From: 20-14-all-45-10 sp964435965
GTDB lineage: Bacteria; Chloroflexota; Dehalococcoidia; GIF9; AB-539-J10
Direction: 5' to 3'
DNA length: 11,883 bases
Assembly (NCBI GenBank): GCA_964435965.1
Contig: CAYTBB010000038.1
Span: 1-11,883, forward strand
The notes under the pieces are model-generated. The model had not been told where the DNA came from. It worked only from the letters and a program-made list of their open reading frames with translations, and did no database searches. This document shows, in pieces, positions 1 through 5,548 of this stretch (the first letter of the stretch is position 1; each line of letters opens with the position of its first letter). The translations under genes and the position numbers were made by a program.

Positions 1-1788
1 TTCTCTGATGAGCAAGTTGGCACTTTAGCTGATAGGTTGCCGGAACAGGTAAGGCGAATTCGCCATGAGTGGCACATTTGTCCGGTATATAAGATGGTGG
101 ATACCTGTGCTGCTGAATTTGAGGCGGAAACCCCTTATTTCTATAGCACCTATGAGAAGGAGAATGAAGCTGAACCTCTGGCAGAGAAAAAGGCTGTGGT
201 TATCGGCAGTGGTCCCATACGCATCGGGCAGGGAATTGAGTTTGACTATTGCTGTGTCCACTCAGCCTGGGCACTTCAGGAGGCAGGCATAAAGAGTATC
301 TTGGTTAATTCTAATCCAGAAACAGTTTCCACTGATTTCGATACCAGCGATCGTCTTTACTTCGAAGCCTTAGATGAGGAGAGCATTCGAGATATACTTG
401 AAAATGAAGGTATTGCGAGCCAAGCGAAACAATCTCCAGCCTCCATTGTTCAATTTGGTGGGCAAACAGCCATCAACATGGTTGAGCCACTGGCTCGGAG
501 TAACATGCCAATACTCGGCTCGGGTGCTGAAGCCATAGATATAGCTGAGGACCGCTATCGTTTCGAGGATTTCCTAGACAGGTTAGGTATTCTTCAGCCG
601 CCGGGGGCTGGTGTGTTTTCTATTGAAGAGGCATTAAATGTAGCTAAATCTTTGGGTTATCCGCTGCTTGTCCGTCCTAGCTATGTCCTAGGTGGTAGAG
701 CTATGGAAATCGTTTACGGCGAGACTGAGTTAATTCGCTACCTGCCATTGGCTTTAGAGCTGGATAGCCGACATAAGGTACTCATTGATAAATATCTACA
801 AGGTAAGGAGGTTGAGGTGGACGCCGTGAGTGACGGGGAGAGGGTGCTTATCCCGGGCGTAATGGAGCATATTGAAAGGGCTGGCGTGCACAGTGGTGAT
901 TCTATAGCTGTCTATCCGGCTGTGAATTTGACTGTAGGCGAAGTGAATACCATAGTGGATTATGCCACTAGAATTGGGTTAGCTCTTCAAGTTAAAGGCT
1001 TGCTGAATATACAAATGGTAATCATGAGGGAGAATGGATCTTCATTTATATATGTGCTTGAGGTAAATCCCCGAGCTAGCAGGACTGTGCCTTTTATTTC
1101 CAAGGTGACTGGTGTGCCCTTAGTGCGCATTGCTACCAAAGTGATGGTTGGTATTAGCCTTAAAGAGCAAGGTTATAAAGGTGGATTATGGGAGAGGCAA
1201 AAGTTAGTTGGTATAAAGGCCCCCGTTTTCTCTATGTCCAAGCTGATTGGAGTGGATAACTACCTTGGCCCTGAGATGAAATCTACCGGTGAGGTAATGG
1301 GAGTTGATTATAGTTTTGAGGCTGCTCTAGCCAAGGCACTTTTAGCCGCTGACTTGATGTTGCCTCAAAAGGGCAGTTTGCTGCTTAGCATCGCAGATAG
1401 AGATAAAGCTGAGTCTGTACCACTTATTAAAAAGTTACATTCCCTTCACTATGGTCTCTATGCCACGGAAGGCACGGCGGCTATGATTGACGCCGCAGGA
1501 CTTCCGGTGAGAATGGTAACTAAAAAGCTGAGTGAAGGACATCCCAATGTTATTGATGTTATTCGGGGTAATTCTGTAAGTGGAGTGGTCAATACTGTCA
1601 CTGGAGGGCGTATCCCGCTAAAGGATGGATTTAGCATCCGACGTGCCGCGGCAGAAAAGAGGATACCTTGCTTTACTTCGCTAGATACCATTCGAGTAGT
1701 TATAGAAGTGCTGGCGAGTACCACTCAGATTTTCCATGTTCAGCCGCTTAAGGAGTATCTAAAGAGCAAAAGTAAAAATGAAAAATGA
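1..1788 (+). CDS. carB: Carbamoyl-phosphate synthase large subunit, C-terminal half (5' end outside the window)
   Basis: This is the synthetase subunit that makes carbamoyl phosphate from bicarbonate, ammonia (delivered by CarA) and two ATP for pyrimidine and arginine synthesis in the cytoplasm. The frame is open from base 1, so the gene is truncated on the left; the family is about 1070 residues and 595 codons are present. Visible in order are the oligomerisation-domain end (VDTCAAEFEAETPY near 97-140), the pre-ATP-grasp segment of the second half (GSGPIRIGQGIEFDY, 205-249), the carbamate-phosphorylating ATP-grasp domain (LVRPSYVLGGRAM near 667-706; EVNPRASRTVPF near 1060-1095) and the C-terminal MGS-like allosteric domain from about 1370. 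The usual GPNRIGQ is GPIRIGQ here. The last codons are A-rich (KSKSKNEK) and run into the repeat downstream, so the extreme C-terminus may have been remodelled by it. The family call is very secure. Confidence 0.97.
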   Translation, partial: FSDEQVGTLADRLPEQVRRIRHEWHICPVYKMVDTCAAEFEAETPYFYSTYEKENEAEPLAEKKAVVIGSGPIRIGQGIEFDYCCVHSAWALQEAGIKSILVNSNPETVSTDFDTSDRLYFEALDEESIRDILENEGIASQAKQSPASIVQFGGQTAINMVEPLARSNMPILGSGAEAIDIAEDRYRFEDFLDRLGILQPPGAGVFSIEEALNVAKSLGYPLLVRPSYVLGGRAMEIVYGETELIRYLPLALELDSRHKVLIDKYLQGKEVEVDAVSDGERVLIPGVMEHIERAGVHSGDSIAVYPAVNLTVGEVNTIVDYATRIGLALQVKGLLNIQMVIMRENGSSFIYVLEVNPRASRTVPFISKVTGVPLVRIATKVMVGISLKEQGYKGGLWERQKLVGIKAPVFSMSKLIGVDNYLGPEMKSTGEVMGVDYSFEAALAKALLAADLMLPQKGSLLLSIADRDKAESVPLIKKLHSLHYGLYATEGTAAMIDAAGLPVRMVTKKLSEGHPNVIDVIRGNSVSGVVNTVTGGRIPLKDGFSIRRAAAEKRIPCFTSLDTIRVVIEVLASTTQIFHVQPLKEYLKSKSKNEK

Positions 1789-1805
1789 CAAGGCAAAATA
1801 TATGA

Positions 1806-1916
1806 TAAATCCTAAGCACGAAATCCCAAGCTCCAAACAATATCAAATAACCAAAATTCAAATGACCAAAACGGTTTGAATTTGGAATTTAGAAATTAGA
1901 ATTTGTTTAGGATTTA
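1806..1916. repeat. Long imperfect inverted repeat (hairpin-type intergenic element)
   Basis: The carB-pyrK gap is almost entirely one imperfect palindrome. The outer arms are TAAATCCTAA (1806-1815) and TTAGGATTTA (1907-1916). The inner arms are AAATTCAAA (1854-1862) and TTTGAATTT (1875-1883), closed by ACC/GGT around a short A-rich loop. Between them the arms match only partly. The style (repeated AATCC/AATTC units, strongly A+T-rich, without coding capacity) resembles small hairpin elements dispersed between genes in many environmental bacterial genomes; this resemblance is from memory and was not searched. No target-site duplication is obvious. The right end carries an AGGA six bases before the pyrK GTG start. 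Confidence 0.75.
1909..1912 (+). promoter_or_regulatory. Weak SD for pyrK, located inside the repeat's right arm
   Basis: AGGA lies six bases upstream of GTG 1919 and is the only SD-like sequence near that start. It belongs to the outer right arm of the inverted repeat, so it would be base-paired when the full hairpin forms in RNA. That gives a possible translational damper on pyrK, which is an inference. Confidence 0.4.
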
Positions 1917-1918
1917 GT

Positions 1919-2734
1919 GTGAAACAATCCCTGTGCGCTATAACTTCTAATGTGGAGATCTCCCCTGGCATACACCTTATGTGGCTTGAAGCGCCTGATA
2001 TAGCTGCCACAGCTAAGCCAGGGCAGTTCATTACAGTGCGCTGTGAAGGTTTAGTATTACGTCGCCCCCTTAGTGTGCATCAGGCGGATTCGAGCCGAAT
2101 TGCTCTTCTGTTCAAAATAGTAGGTAGAGGCACTAATTGGCTCTCACAACGCCAAAGAGGTGATAAAGTAGATATTCTCGGACCTTTGGGTAACGGATTT
2201 AGCCTGGAACCAGAAGCAAGGAACTTGCTGCTGGTCGCTGGAGGCATTGGTATTGCACCACTCGTTTTTCTGGCTCAGCGCAGCTCGGCGCAGCACTCGC
2301 TAACTTTGATTCACGGAGCAAGCATGGCTAGTGGGCTCTATCCCCTTTCATCATCGCAAACGAAGCGAAGCAGCCTCTTGTCTTTGCCTGACTCTATTCG
2401 ATTTATTCCCGTTACCGAGGATGGCAGCATGGGCAAAAAAGGTATGGTGACTGATATACTACCTGATTTCCTGGATTGGGCTGACCAGGGTTATGCTTGC
2501 GGACCAATAGATATGTATAAGACGATGTTGCAGCAACTCCATTCTTCCTCGTTAGCTACGAGCAAGGAGCGAAGCAATCTCAAGTGCCAGGTTTCTCTTG
2601 AAGTGCGAATGGGATGTGGCATTGGAGCTTGCTATGGCTGTACCATAAATACGAGGAAAGGACTAAAGAAAGTGTGTCACGATGGGCCGGTATTTGAATT
2701 AGACGATATACTATGGGAGGAGGTAAGTATATGA
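1919..2734 (+). CDS. pyrK: Dihydroorotate dehydrogenase electron-transfer subunit (PyrK, FAD/[2Fe-2S])
   Basis: PyrK passes electrons from PyrD (class 1B dihydroorotate dehydrogenase) through a [2Fe-2S] cluster and FAD to NAD+ in pyrimidine synthesis. The 271-residue protein has the ferredoxin-reductase layout: FAD-binding RRPLS (48-52), the nucleotide-binding-domain start GGIGIAP (108-114), YACGP (192-196), and a C-terminal cluster site with cysteines 233, 238, 241 and 253 (MGCGIGACYGC). It starts at GTG 1919 with a weak SD from the preceding repeat; the N-terminus matches the family there. Following carB fits a pyrimidine operon, but no pyrD follows. Two serine/arginine-rich stretches (about 144-155 and 209-221) look like extra residues relative to remembered homologues and are encoded by repeat-like DNA. 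All catalytic motifs survive, so the protein is probably functional. Confidence 0.93.
   Translation: MKQSLCAITSNVEISPGIHLMWLEAPDIAATAKPGQFITVRCEGLVLRRPLSVHQADSSRIALLFKIVGRGTNWLSQRQRGDKVDILGPLGNGFSLEPEARNLLLVAGGIGIAPLVFLAQRSSAQHSLTLIHGASMASGLYPLSSSQTKRSSLLSLPDSIRFIPVTEDGSMGKKGMVTDILPDFLDWADQGYACGPIDMYKTMLQQLHSSSLATSKERSNLKCQVSLEVRMGCGIGACYGCTINTRKGLKKVCHDGPVFELDDILWEEVSI
2351..2380. repeat. Repeat-like insert within pyrK, copy 1
   Basis: The stretch CGAAGCGAAGCAGCCTC (2361-2377) and the preceding TCATCGCAAA resemble a degenerate form of a dispersed palindromic sequence of the general type TCATTGCGA...GAAGCGAAGCAATCTC. It is read in frame as SSSQTKRSSLL and falls in a loop of the PyrK nucleotide-binding domain, where homologues as I remember them have about nine fewer residues. 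Assignment as a repeat copy rests on its similarity to copy 2. Confidence 0.45.
2546..2581. repeat. Repeat-like insert within pyrK, copy 2
   Basis: CTCGTTAGCTACGAG (2549-2563) is a small palindrome (CTCGT/ACGAG), followed by GGAGCGAAGCAATCTC (2566-2581), close to the tail of the dispersed repeat type seen in copy 1. It is read in the same frame as copy 1 (ERSNL here, KRSSL there) just before the [2Fe-2S] domain. It adds roughly nine residues between the YACGP region and the CQVSLE segment compared with typical PyrK. Confidence 0.5.
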
Positions 2735-3150
2735 CTGTAGTTACTAAAGATATAACCTTGCAAACAAAGGGAAATTGCGACATCCTCGATATAACCTCTC
2801 AAGTAGCAAGGAAGGTAGAGGAATCAGAGGTAAACAGCGGCATAGTAACTCTGTTCACAAGTGGCTCAACAGCCGGGATAACGACTATCGAATATGAGCC
2901 AAGGCTTCTTTCTGATTTTGAAAGCATGTGGGATAGAGTAATACCTCAAAATATCCCCTATGAGCACAACAAAACTTGGGGTGATGGGAACGGCCATTCC
3001 CATGTGCGTGCTTCTATGCTCGGAGCCTCGCTGACCATACCCTTTGTAAACAAAAGATTAACTTTGGGCACCTGGCAGCAGATAGTTTTCCTCGATTTTG
3101 ATAATCGCCCTAGGTCGCGTAAGATGGTGCTCCAGATCATGGGCGAATGA
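2731..3150 (+). CDS. yjbQ: YjbQ/UPF0047 family protein (secondary thiamine-phosphate synthase type)
   Basis: This 139-residue cytoplasmic protein belongs to the YjbQ (UPF0047) family, whose E. coli member has weak thiamine-phosphate synthase activity that can substitute for ThiE; the physiological role is not firmly known. The family signature is complete: FTSGSTAGITTIEYEP (42-57), GDGNGHSHVRASMLG (84-98), LTIPFVN (101-107) and LGTWQQIVFLDFDNRPR (112-128). His89 and His91 are candidate metal or active-site residues. I chose ATG 2731 because a strong SD (AGGAGGT, 2718-2724) sits six bases upstream and the family begins near there; an in-frame ATG at 2713 would place the SD inside the gene. The start overlaps the pyrK stop (ATGA), which indicates translational coupling. 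Length is normal for the family. Confidence 0.92.
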   Translation: MTVVTKDITLQTKGNCDILDITSQVARKVEESEVNSGIVTLFTSGSTAGITTIEYEPRLLSDFESMWDRVIPQNIPYEHNKTWGDGNGHSHVRASMLGASLTIPFVNKRLTLGTWQQIVFLDFDNRPRSRKMVLQIMGE

Positions 3151-3217
3151 AACCGGGCTGGGACATATATATCTCACCAACGTTGCTTCCATAAGCTCCG
3201 TGATTCGCTAATTTCAT

Positions 3218-4297
3218 ATGATAGGATTTGAGGCAAGGTGCAGCACCACAGCTATGGGTATAATGCCCCATAGGGACCTTGACCGGGCACTCGAGCTTGC
3301 TTTAAGTTTGGACATCCCCTTCTATCCACAGCTTCCCAATGTGAGCATTTACGAAGATATGTACATTCAAGCATCGCAGAATTTCCCTGGTATAACTATC
3401 GATTTTGATAAAGAGAGGCTCGTATTCAATACCGCAAGTTTTGAACAGGAACTTGATGAATACTTTACGAAAATGGATTGTCCAAGGACCTTCGCTCTCG
3501 CCAAGGAGTATTCCGTAGTATTTCACAAATTCCTCTCTAAGGAGCTTCGAGGTTATAAGGCTATTAGGGGGCAAGTCACCGGGCCGGTGAGTTTTGGCTT
3601 CAAGGTGCTCGATGAAAGCCTCAAGCCAATTATTTACAACGACAGGGCAAGAGCCGTCTTGTTTGATTTTATCCAAAAGAAAGTCAACATCCAATATCAA
3701 GAACTTGAGAGAAGAAACCCTAACGCCTTCGTCTGGCTAGATGAGCCAGGGCTGGGTTATGCCTTCAGTGGTCTCTCGGGATACAACGAGCAACAGGCTA
3801 AGGAGGATTATCATGATTTCCTCAAAGGCTTGGAAGGTCCCAAAGGGCTGCACCTTTGTGCCAATGTGAACTTACCTTACTTGGTGGAGCTAGGAGTAGA
3901 AATCTTGTCCTTCGATGCCTATCAGATTGAGTTCATGCCCAAGGAGTATTCTAGCAGTGTGGCTGAATTTCTCAAGAGTGGTGGGGTCATTTCCTGGGGC
4001 ATCATCCCCACAGAATCCACAACTCTACTAACGCAGACACCAGCGACACTGGCTGCGATTCTCTCAAATTACTGGGAGGTAATCGCACAAAATACAGGTT
4101 TGTCCTTGAACCAAGTTGCAGAGCAGGCGTTGGTGGCACCAGCCAGATGCTGTCTTAAAGATACAGGTCAAGTTAGCGCAGGCACTGAGGTGGCAGGGAA
4201 ATGCCAGGTTTCTAGCATTGAAGAAAAGCTTGTTGAGAAAGCGTTTGCCTTCTTGCCGGAGGTCTCATGGATACTGAAAGATAAGTATGGCTTGTGA
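3218..4297 (+). CDS. Core MetE/UROD-superfamily protein, possible folate-independent methionine synthase
   Basis: The 359-residue protein matches the catalytic (C-terminal) barrel of cobalamin-independent methionine synthase without the N-terminal folate-binding half. Visible motifs are STTAMGIMPHRD (9-20), GQVTGPVSFG (118-127, like MetE LTGPVT), WLDEPGLGY (173-181, like MetE DEPAL), HLC (212-214, two of the zinc ligands), FDA (232-234, where MetE has its Glu region), WGIIPTES (260-267) and APARCC (308-312, the last Cys ligand). Such stand-alone core enzymes (the Mes families) are known to take methyl groups from corrinoid donors rather than methyl-folate; MesB members occur in anaerobes with the Wood-Ljungdahl pathway. 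This protein may be of that type. The SD before ATG 3218 is weak, but the family motif starts within 15 residues of it. Alternatives are another UROD-like corrinoid methyltransferase, so I leave the symbol empty. Confidence 0.75.
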   Translation: MIGFEARCSTTAMGIMPHRDLDRALELALSLDIPFYPQLPNVSIYEDMYIQASQNFPGITIDFDKERLVFNTASFEQELDEYFTKMDCPRTFALAKEYSVVFHKFLSKELRGYKAIRGQVTGPVSFGFKVLDESLKPIIYNDRARAVLFDFIQKKVNIQYQELERRNPNAFVWLDEPGLGYAFSGLSGYNEQQAKEDYHDFLKGLEGPKGLHLCANVNLPYLVELGVEILSFDAYQIEFMPKEYSSSVAEFLKSGGVISWGIIPTESTTLLTQTPATLAAILSNYWEVIAQNTGLSLNQVAEQALVAPARCCLKDTGQVSAGTEVAGKCQVSSIEEKLVEKAFAFLPEVSWILKDKYGL

Positions 4298-4449
4298 AAA
4301 AGGTAGAGCGCCGATTGTAGAAGTTGCCTTTGCTGACAGTTTGATTTCTCGACCAAGTTTTTTGGCAATTTAGTGTAAAATAAACATTAGAGCGGTTGGG
4401 AAGTAGGAGATGCAACAATAATTCTCCCATCTCTAATAAGAAGAGCAAC

Positions 4450-5031
4450 ATGAAAGTATTAGGTATCATGGGTAGCCCCAGAAGGCAAAGCAACACTGAG
4501 ACTCTTCTTGACAAGGCACTCGAAGGTGCCACGGAGGTGGGTGCAGAGGTGGAAAAGGTAGCAGTTTCGGAACTCGAAATCTCACCATGCCGGGAAATAT
4601 ATGCTTGTCTCAAAGACGGCCACTGTGCCATTAAGGATGATATGCAGCGACTCTACGAGAAGCTTCTGGAGGCAGACCATATTGTTTTTGCTTCGCCTAT
4701 ATTCTTCTATGGCATTACCAGCCAGGCGAAGGCGGTAGTGGATAGATGCCAAGCGCTTTGGGTGAGAAGATATATGCTGGGTATAGGGAAAGAGGACAGC
4801 CGAATAAGGAGAGGAGCATTTATCTCGGTGGGCGCTACACAGGGCAAGAGGCTCTTTGATGGTGCAGTGCTCACGGTAAAATATTTCTTCGATGCCATCG
4901 GCGTGAAATATGCTGGTGACGTGTTAATCAGAGGAATTGATGGCAAAGCTCAAATTAAGGAGCACCCCACGGCTTTGCAAGATGCCTTCCATCTTGGTCA
5001 GCAGCTTGTGCATCCAGATACCACGCGGTGA
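4450..5031 (+). CDS. Flavodoxin-fold NADPH-dependent FMN reductase / iron-sulfur flavoprotein-like
   Basis: This 193-residue cytoplasmic protein is of the NADPH-dependent FMN reductase/iron-sulfur flavoprotein group, which moves electrons through bound FMN. The N-terminal strand and phosphate loop are clear (MKVLGIMGSPRRQSNT, 1-16), followed by IKDDMQ (61-66) and ASPIFFYGITSQAKAVVDR (81-99). Iron-sulfur flavoproteins usually have a compact cysteine cluster just before the KDDM element. Here only C47, C53 and C59 remain, spaced by five residues, with Ile50 where a fourth Cys often sits, so a [4Fe-4S] site is doubtful. I chose ATG 4450 rather than the in-frame TTG at 4396 because the phosphate-loop strand begins immediately there. 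The SD is poor (AAGAAGAG). It stands apart from its neighbours: 152 bases upstream and 517 downstream. Confidence 0.85.
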   Translation: MKVLGIMGSPRRQSNTETLLDKALEGATEVGAEVEKVAVSELEISPCREIYACLKDGHCAIKDDMQRLYEKLLEADHIVFASPIFFYGITSQAKAVVDRCQALWVRRYMLGIGKEDSRIRRGAFISVGATQGKRLFDGAVLTVKYFFDAIGVKYAGDVLIRGIDGKAQIKEHPTALQDAFHLGQQLVHPDTTR

Positions 5032-5295
5032 TTCTGCAGTTTTCATCCTCAAGCCGTAACAAACTTGGATGAGCAGCAGGTGACTAGGCTGGAGTAGGTA
5101 ATCATTGACCAAAGTGAAAAAAGAACCCGGGAACTTTTGCTGAGATAATAGCCAGGGTGAGAACAACACAGGATACTCGCTGTGGTATAGAGAAGTTGTA
5201 AAGGGGCAAGCTAAAACGACTATAGCGGATAGAGAAAAACAGCTAATCGGCAAGGTGAGGTGAGGTTATAATGAAGCCTACACAGCAGATTTTCT
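5032..5295. other. Non-coding stretch of unknown content
   Basis: I find no convincing gene, tRNA or known RNA motif here. One frame (from 5062) reads NLDEQQVTRLE, stop, VIIDQSEKRTRELLLR, stop: plausible helical protein sequence broken by stops, then further stops. It may be a decayed coding remnant or chance. A small hairpin CACAG/CTGTG lies near 5168-5184. A TATAAT (5267-5272) has no matching -35 box. Confidence 0.3.
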
Positions 5296-5320
5296 AATAG
5301 ATTTTCGAGTTTTATCTATT
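5296..5320. promoter_or_regulatory. Dyad operator candidate upstream of the hsp20 promoter
   Basis: A perfect 7-bp inverted repeat, AATAGAT (5296-5302) and ATCTATT (5314-5320), is separated by 11 bases. Its right arm ends on the first T of the -35 hexamer, so a bound dimeric regulator would touch RNA polymerase. The regulator is unknown; it does not match the CIRCE/HrcA consensus. The site is inferred from symmetry and position. Confidence 0.45.
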
Positions 5321-5348
5321 TGACAAATAAAGCGTTTTCGGATAGACT
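5320..5348 (+). promoter_or_regulatory. Sigma70-type promoter for the hsp20-redox-sulfur gene run
   Basis: TTGACA (5320-5325, perfect -35) is followed by a 17-base spacer and TAGACT (5343-5348, four of six matches to TATAAT). Transcription would start near 5355. This is the best promoter in the window. It lies about 200 bases before the hsp20 ATG, leaving a long leader with a short ORF and a terminator hairpin. Confidence 0.75.
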
Positions 5349-5355
5349 CTTTCTT

Positions 5356-5368
5356 CCTCCTTAGGAGG
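5356..5368. promoter_or_regulatory. CCTCCT-T-AGGAGG palindrome at the transcript 5' end
   Basis: A 13-bp palindrome with 6-bp arms falls at or just after the predicted transcription start. The left arm CCTCCTT copies the anti-SD core of 16S rRNA and can pair with the SD of the leader ORF (right arm) or with AAGGAGG of hsp20 (5533-5539). It could be a protein operator or an RNA element that masks an SD; both are inferences. Confidence 0.4.
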
Positions 5369-5375
5369 TGGATTA

Positions 5376-5429
5376 GTGTGTGGGGTAGGTATATATGTGG
5401 ATGGAAGCAGTGCTTACTTAGCAAGGTAG
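5376..5429 (+). CDS. Candidate 17-codon leader peptide
   Basis: GTG 5376 is seven bases after a perfect AGGAGG (5363-5368) and opens a 17-codon frame (MCGVGIYVDGSSAYLAR) ending at TAG 5427-5429, within the left part of the antiterminator-type hairpin. An overlapping alternative, GTG 5378 (nine bases from the same SD), reads 19 codons to TAA 5435-5437 and contains two Trp and two Cys (MWGRYICGWKQC...). I cannot tell from sequence which, if either, is translated. Both end inside the structure that competes with the terminator. Neither peptide resembles a protein I know, and a regulatory role is more likely than a function for the peptide itself. Confidence 0.4.
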   Translation: MCGVGIYVDGSSAYLAR

Positions 5430-5443
5430 GCGTTTAAGTAGGC
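5412..5443 (+). promoter_or_regulatory. Antiterminator-like hairpin
   Basis: GCTTACTTA (5412-5420) can pair with TAAGTAGGC (5435-5443), nine pairs including one G-U, around a 14-base loop. The 3' arm shares bases 5440-5443 with the 5' arm of the terminator, so the two hairpins exclude one another. Its 5' arm lies within the candidate leader ORF, so ribosome position could decide which forms. Confidence 0.55.
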
Positions 5444-5480
5444 TGCGAGGTAGTTATGCCTTGGCAGCCTTTTTAATTTT
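5440..5480 (+). terminator. Intrinsic terminator in the hsp20 leader (attenuator)
   Basis: AGGCTGC (5440-5446) pairs perfectly with GCAGCCT (5464-5470); AGG/CCT inside (5448-5450 with 5459-5461) extends the stem. A T-rich tract, TTTTTAATTTT, follows directly. The hairpin lies between the promoter and hsp20 on the same strand, so it would end most transcripts early unless the competing upstream hairpin forms. Another AGGCTGC at 5505-5511 could pair with the same 3' arm. Confidence 0.7.
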
Positions 5481-5548
5481 CTAGTTGTTGGCAGGGGGCA
5501 GGGCAGGCTGCTTATTACAATTGAATAGGGAAAAGGAGGTGACTAGAT

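Noticed and set aside
3302..3700. Minus-strand ORF of 132 codons within the MetE-like gene
   Set aside because: It is opposite a gene with clear family motifs, has no SD or recognisable domain, and is explained as a shadow frame; the same holds for the other minus-strand ORFs.
4362..4381. TTGGCA and TAAAAT as a promoter for the FMN reductase gene
   Set aside because: The spacer is only 8 bases, far from the 16-18 needed, and no alternative pairing of boxes nearby is convincing.
4396..4449. TTG 4396 as the start of the FMN reductase gene
   Set aside because: The added 18 residues are low-complexity and the flavodoxin phosphate-binding strand starts exactly at ATG 4450.
5267..5272. TATAAT as a second promoter before hsp20
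   Set aside because: There is no -35-like hexamer at 16-18 bases upstream and no extended -10 TG; the TTGACA/TAGACT pair 50 bases on is far better.
5296..5375. CIRCE (HrcA) operator for the heat-shock gene
   Set aside because: The consensus TTAGCACTC-N9-GAGTGCTAA is not present; the dyad here has different arms and spacing.
5355..5480. T-box or other known riboswitch class in the hsp20 leader
   Set aside because: I see no T-box sequence (GGTGGAACCGCG-like) or the conserved core of another class I can recall, so I describe only the alternative hairpins.
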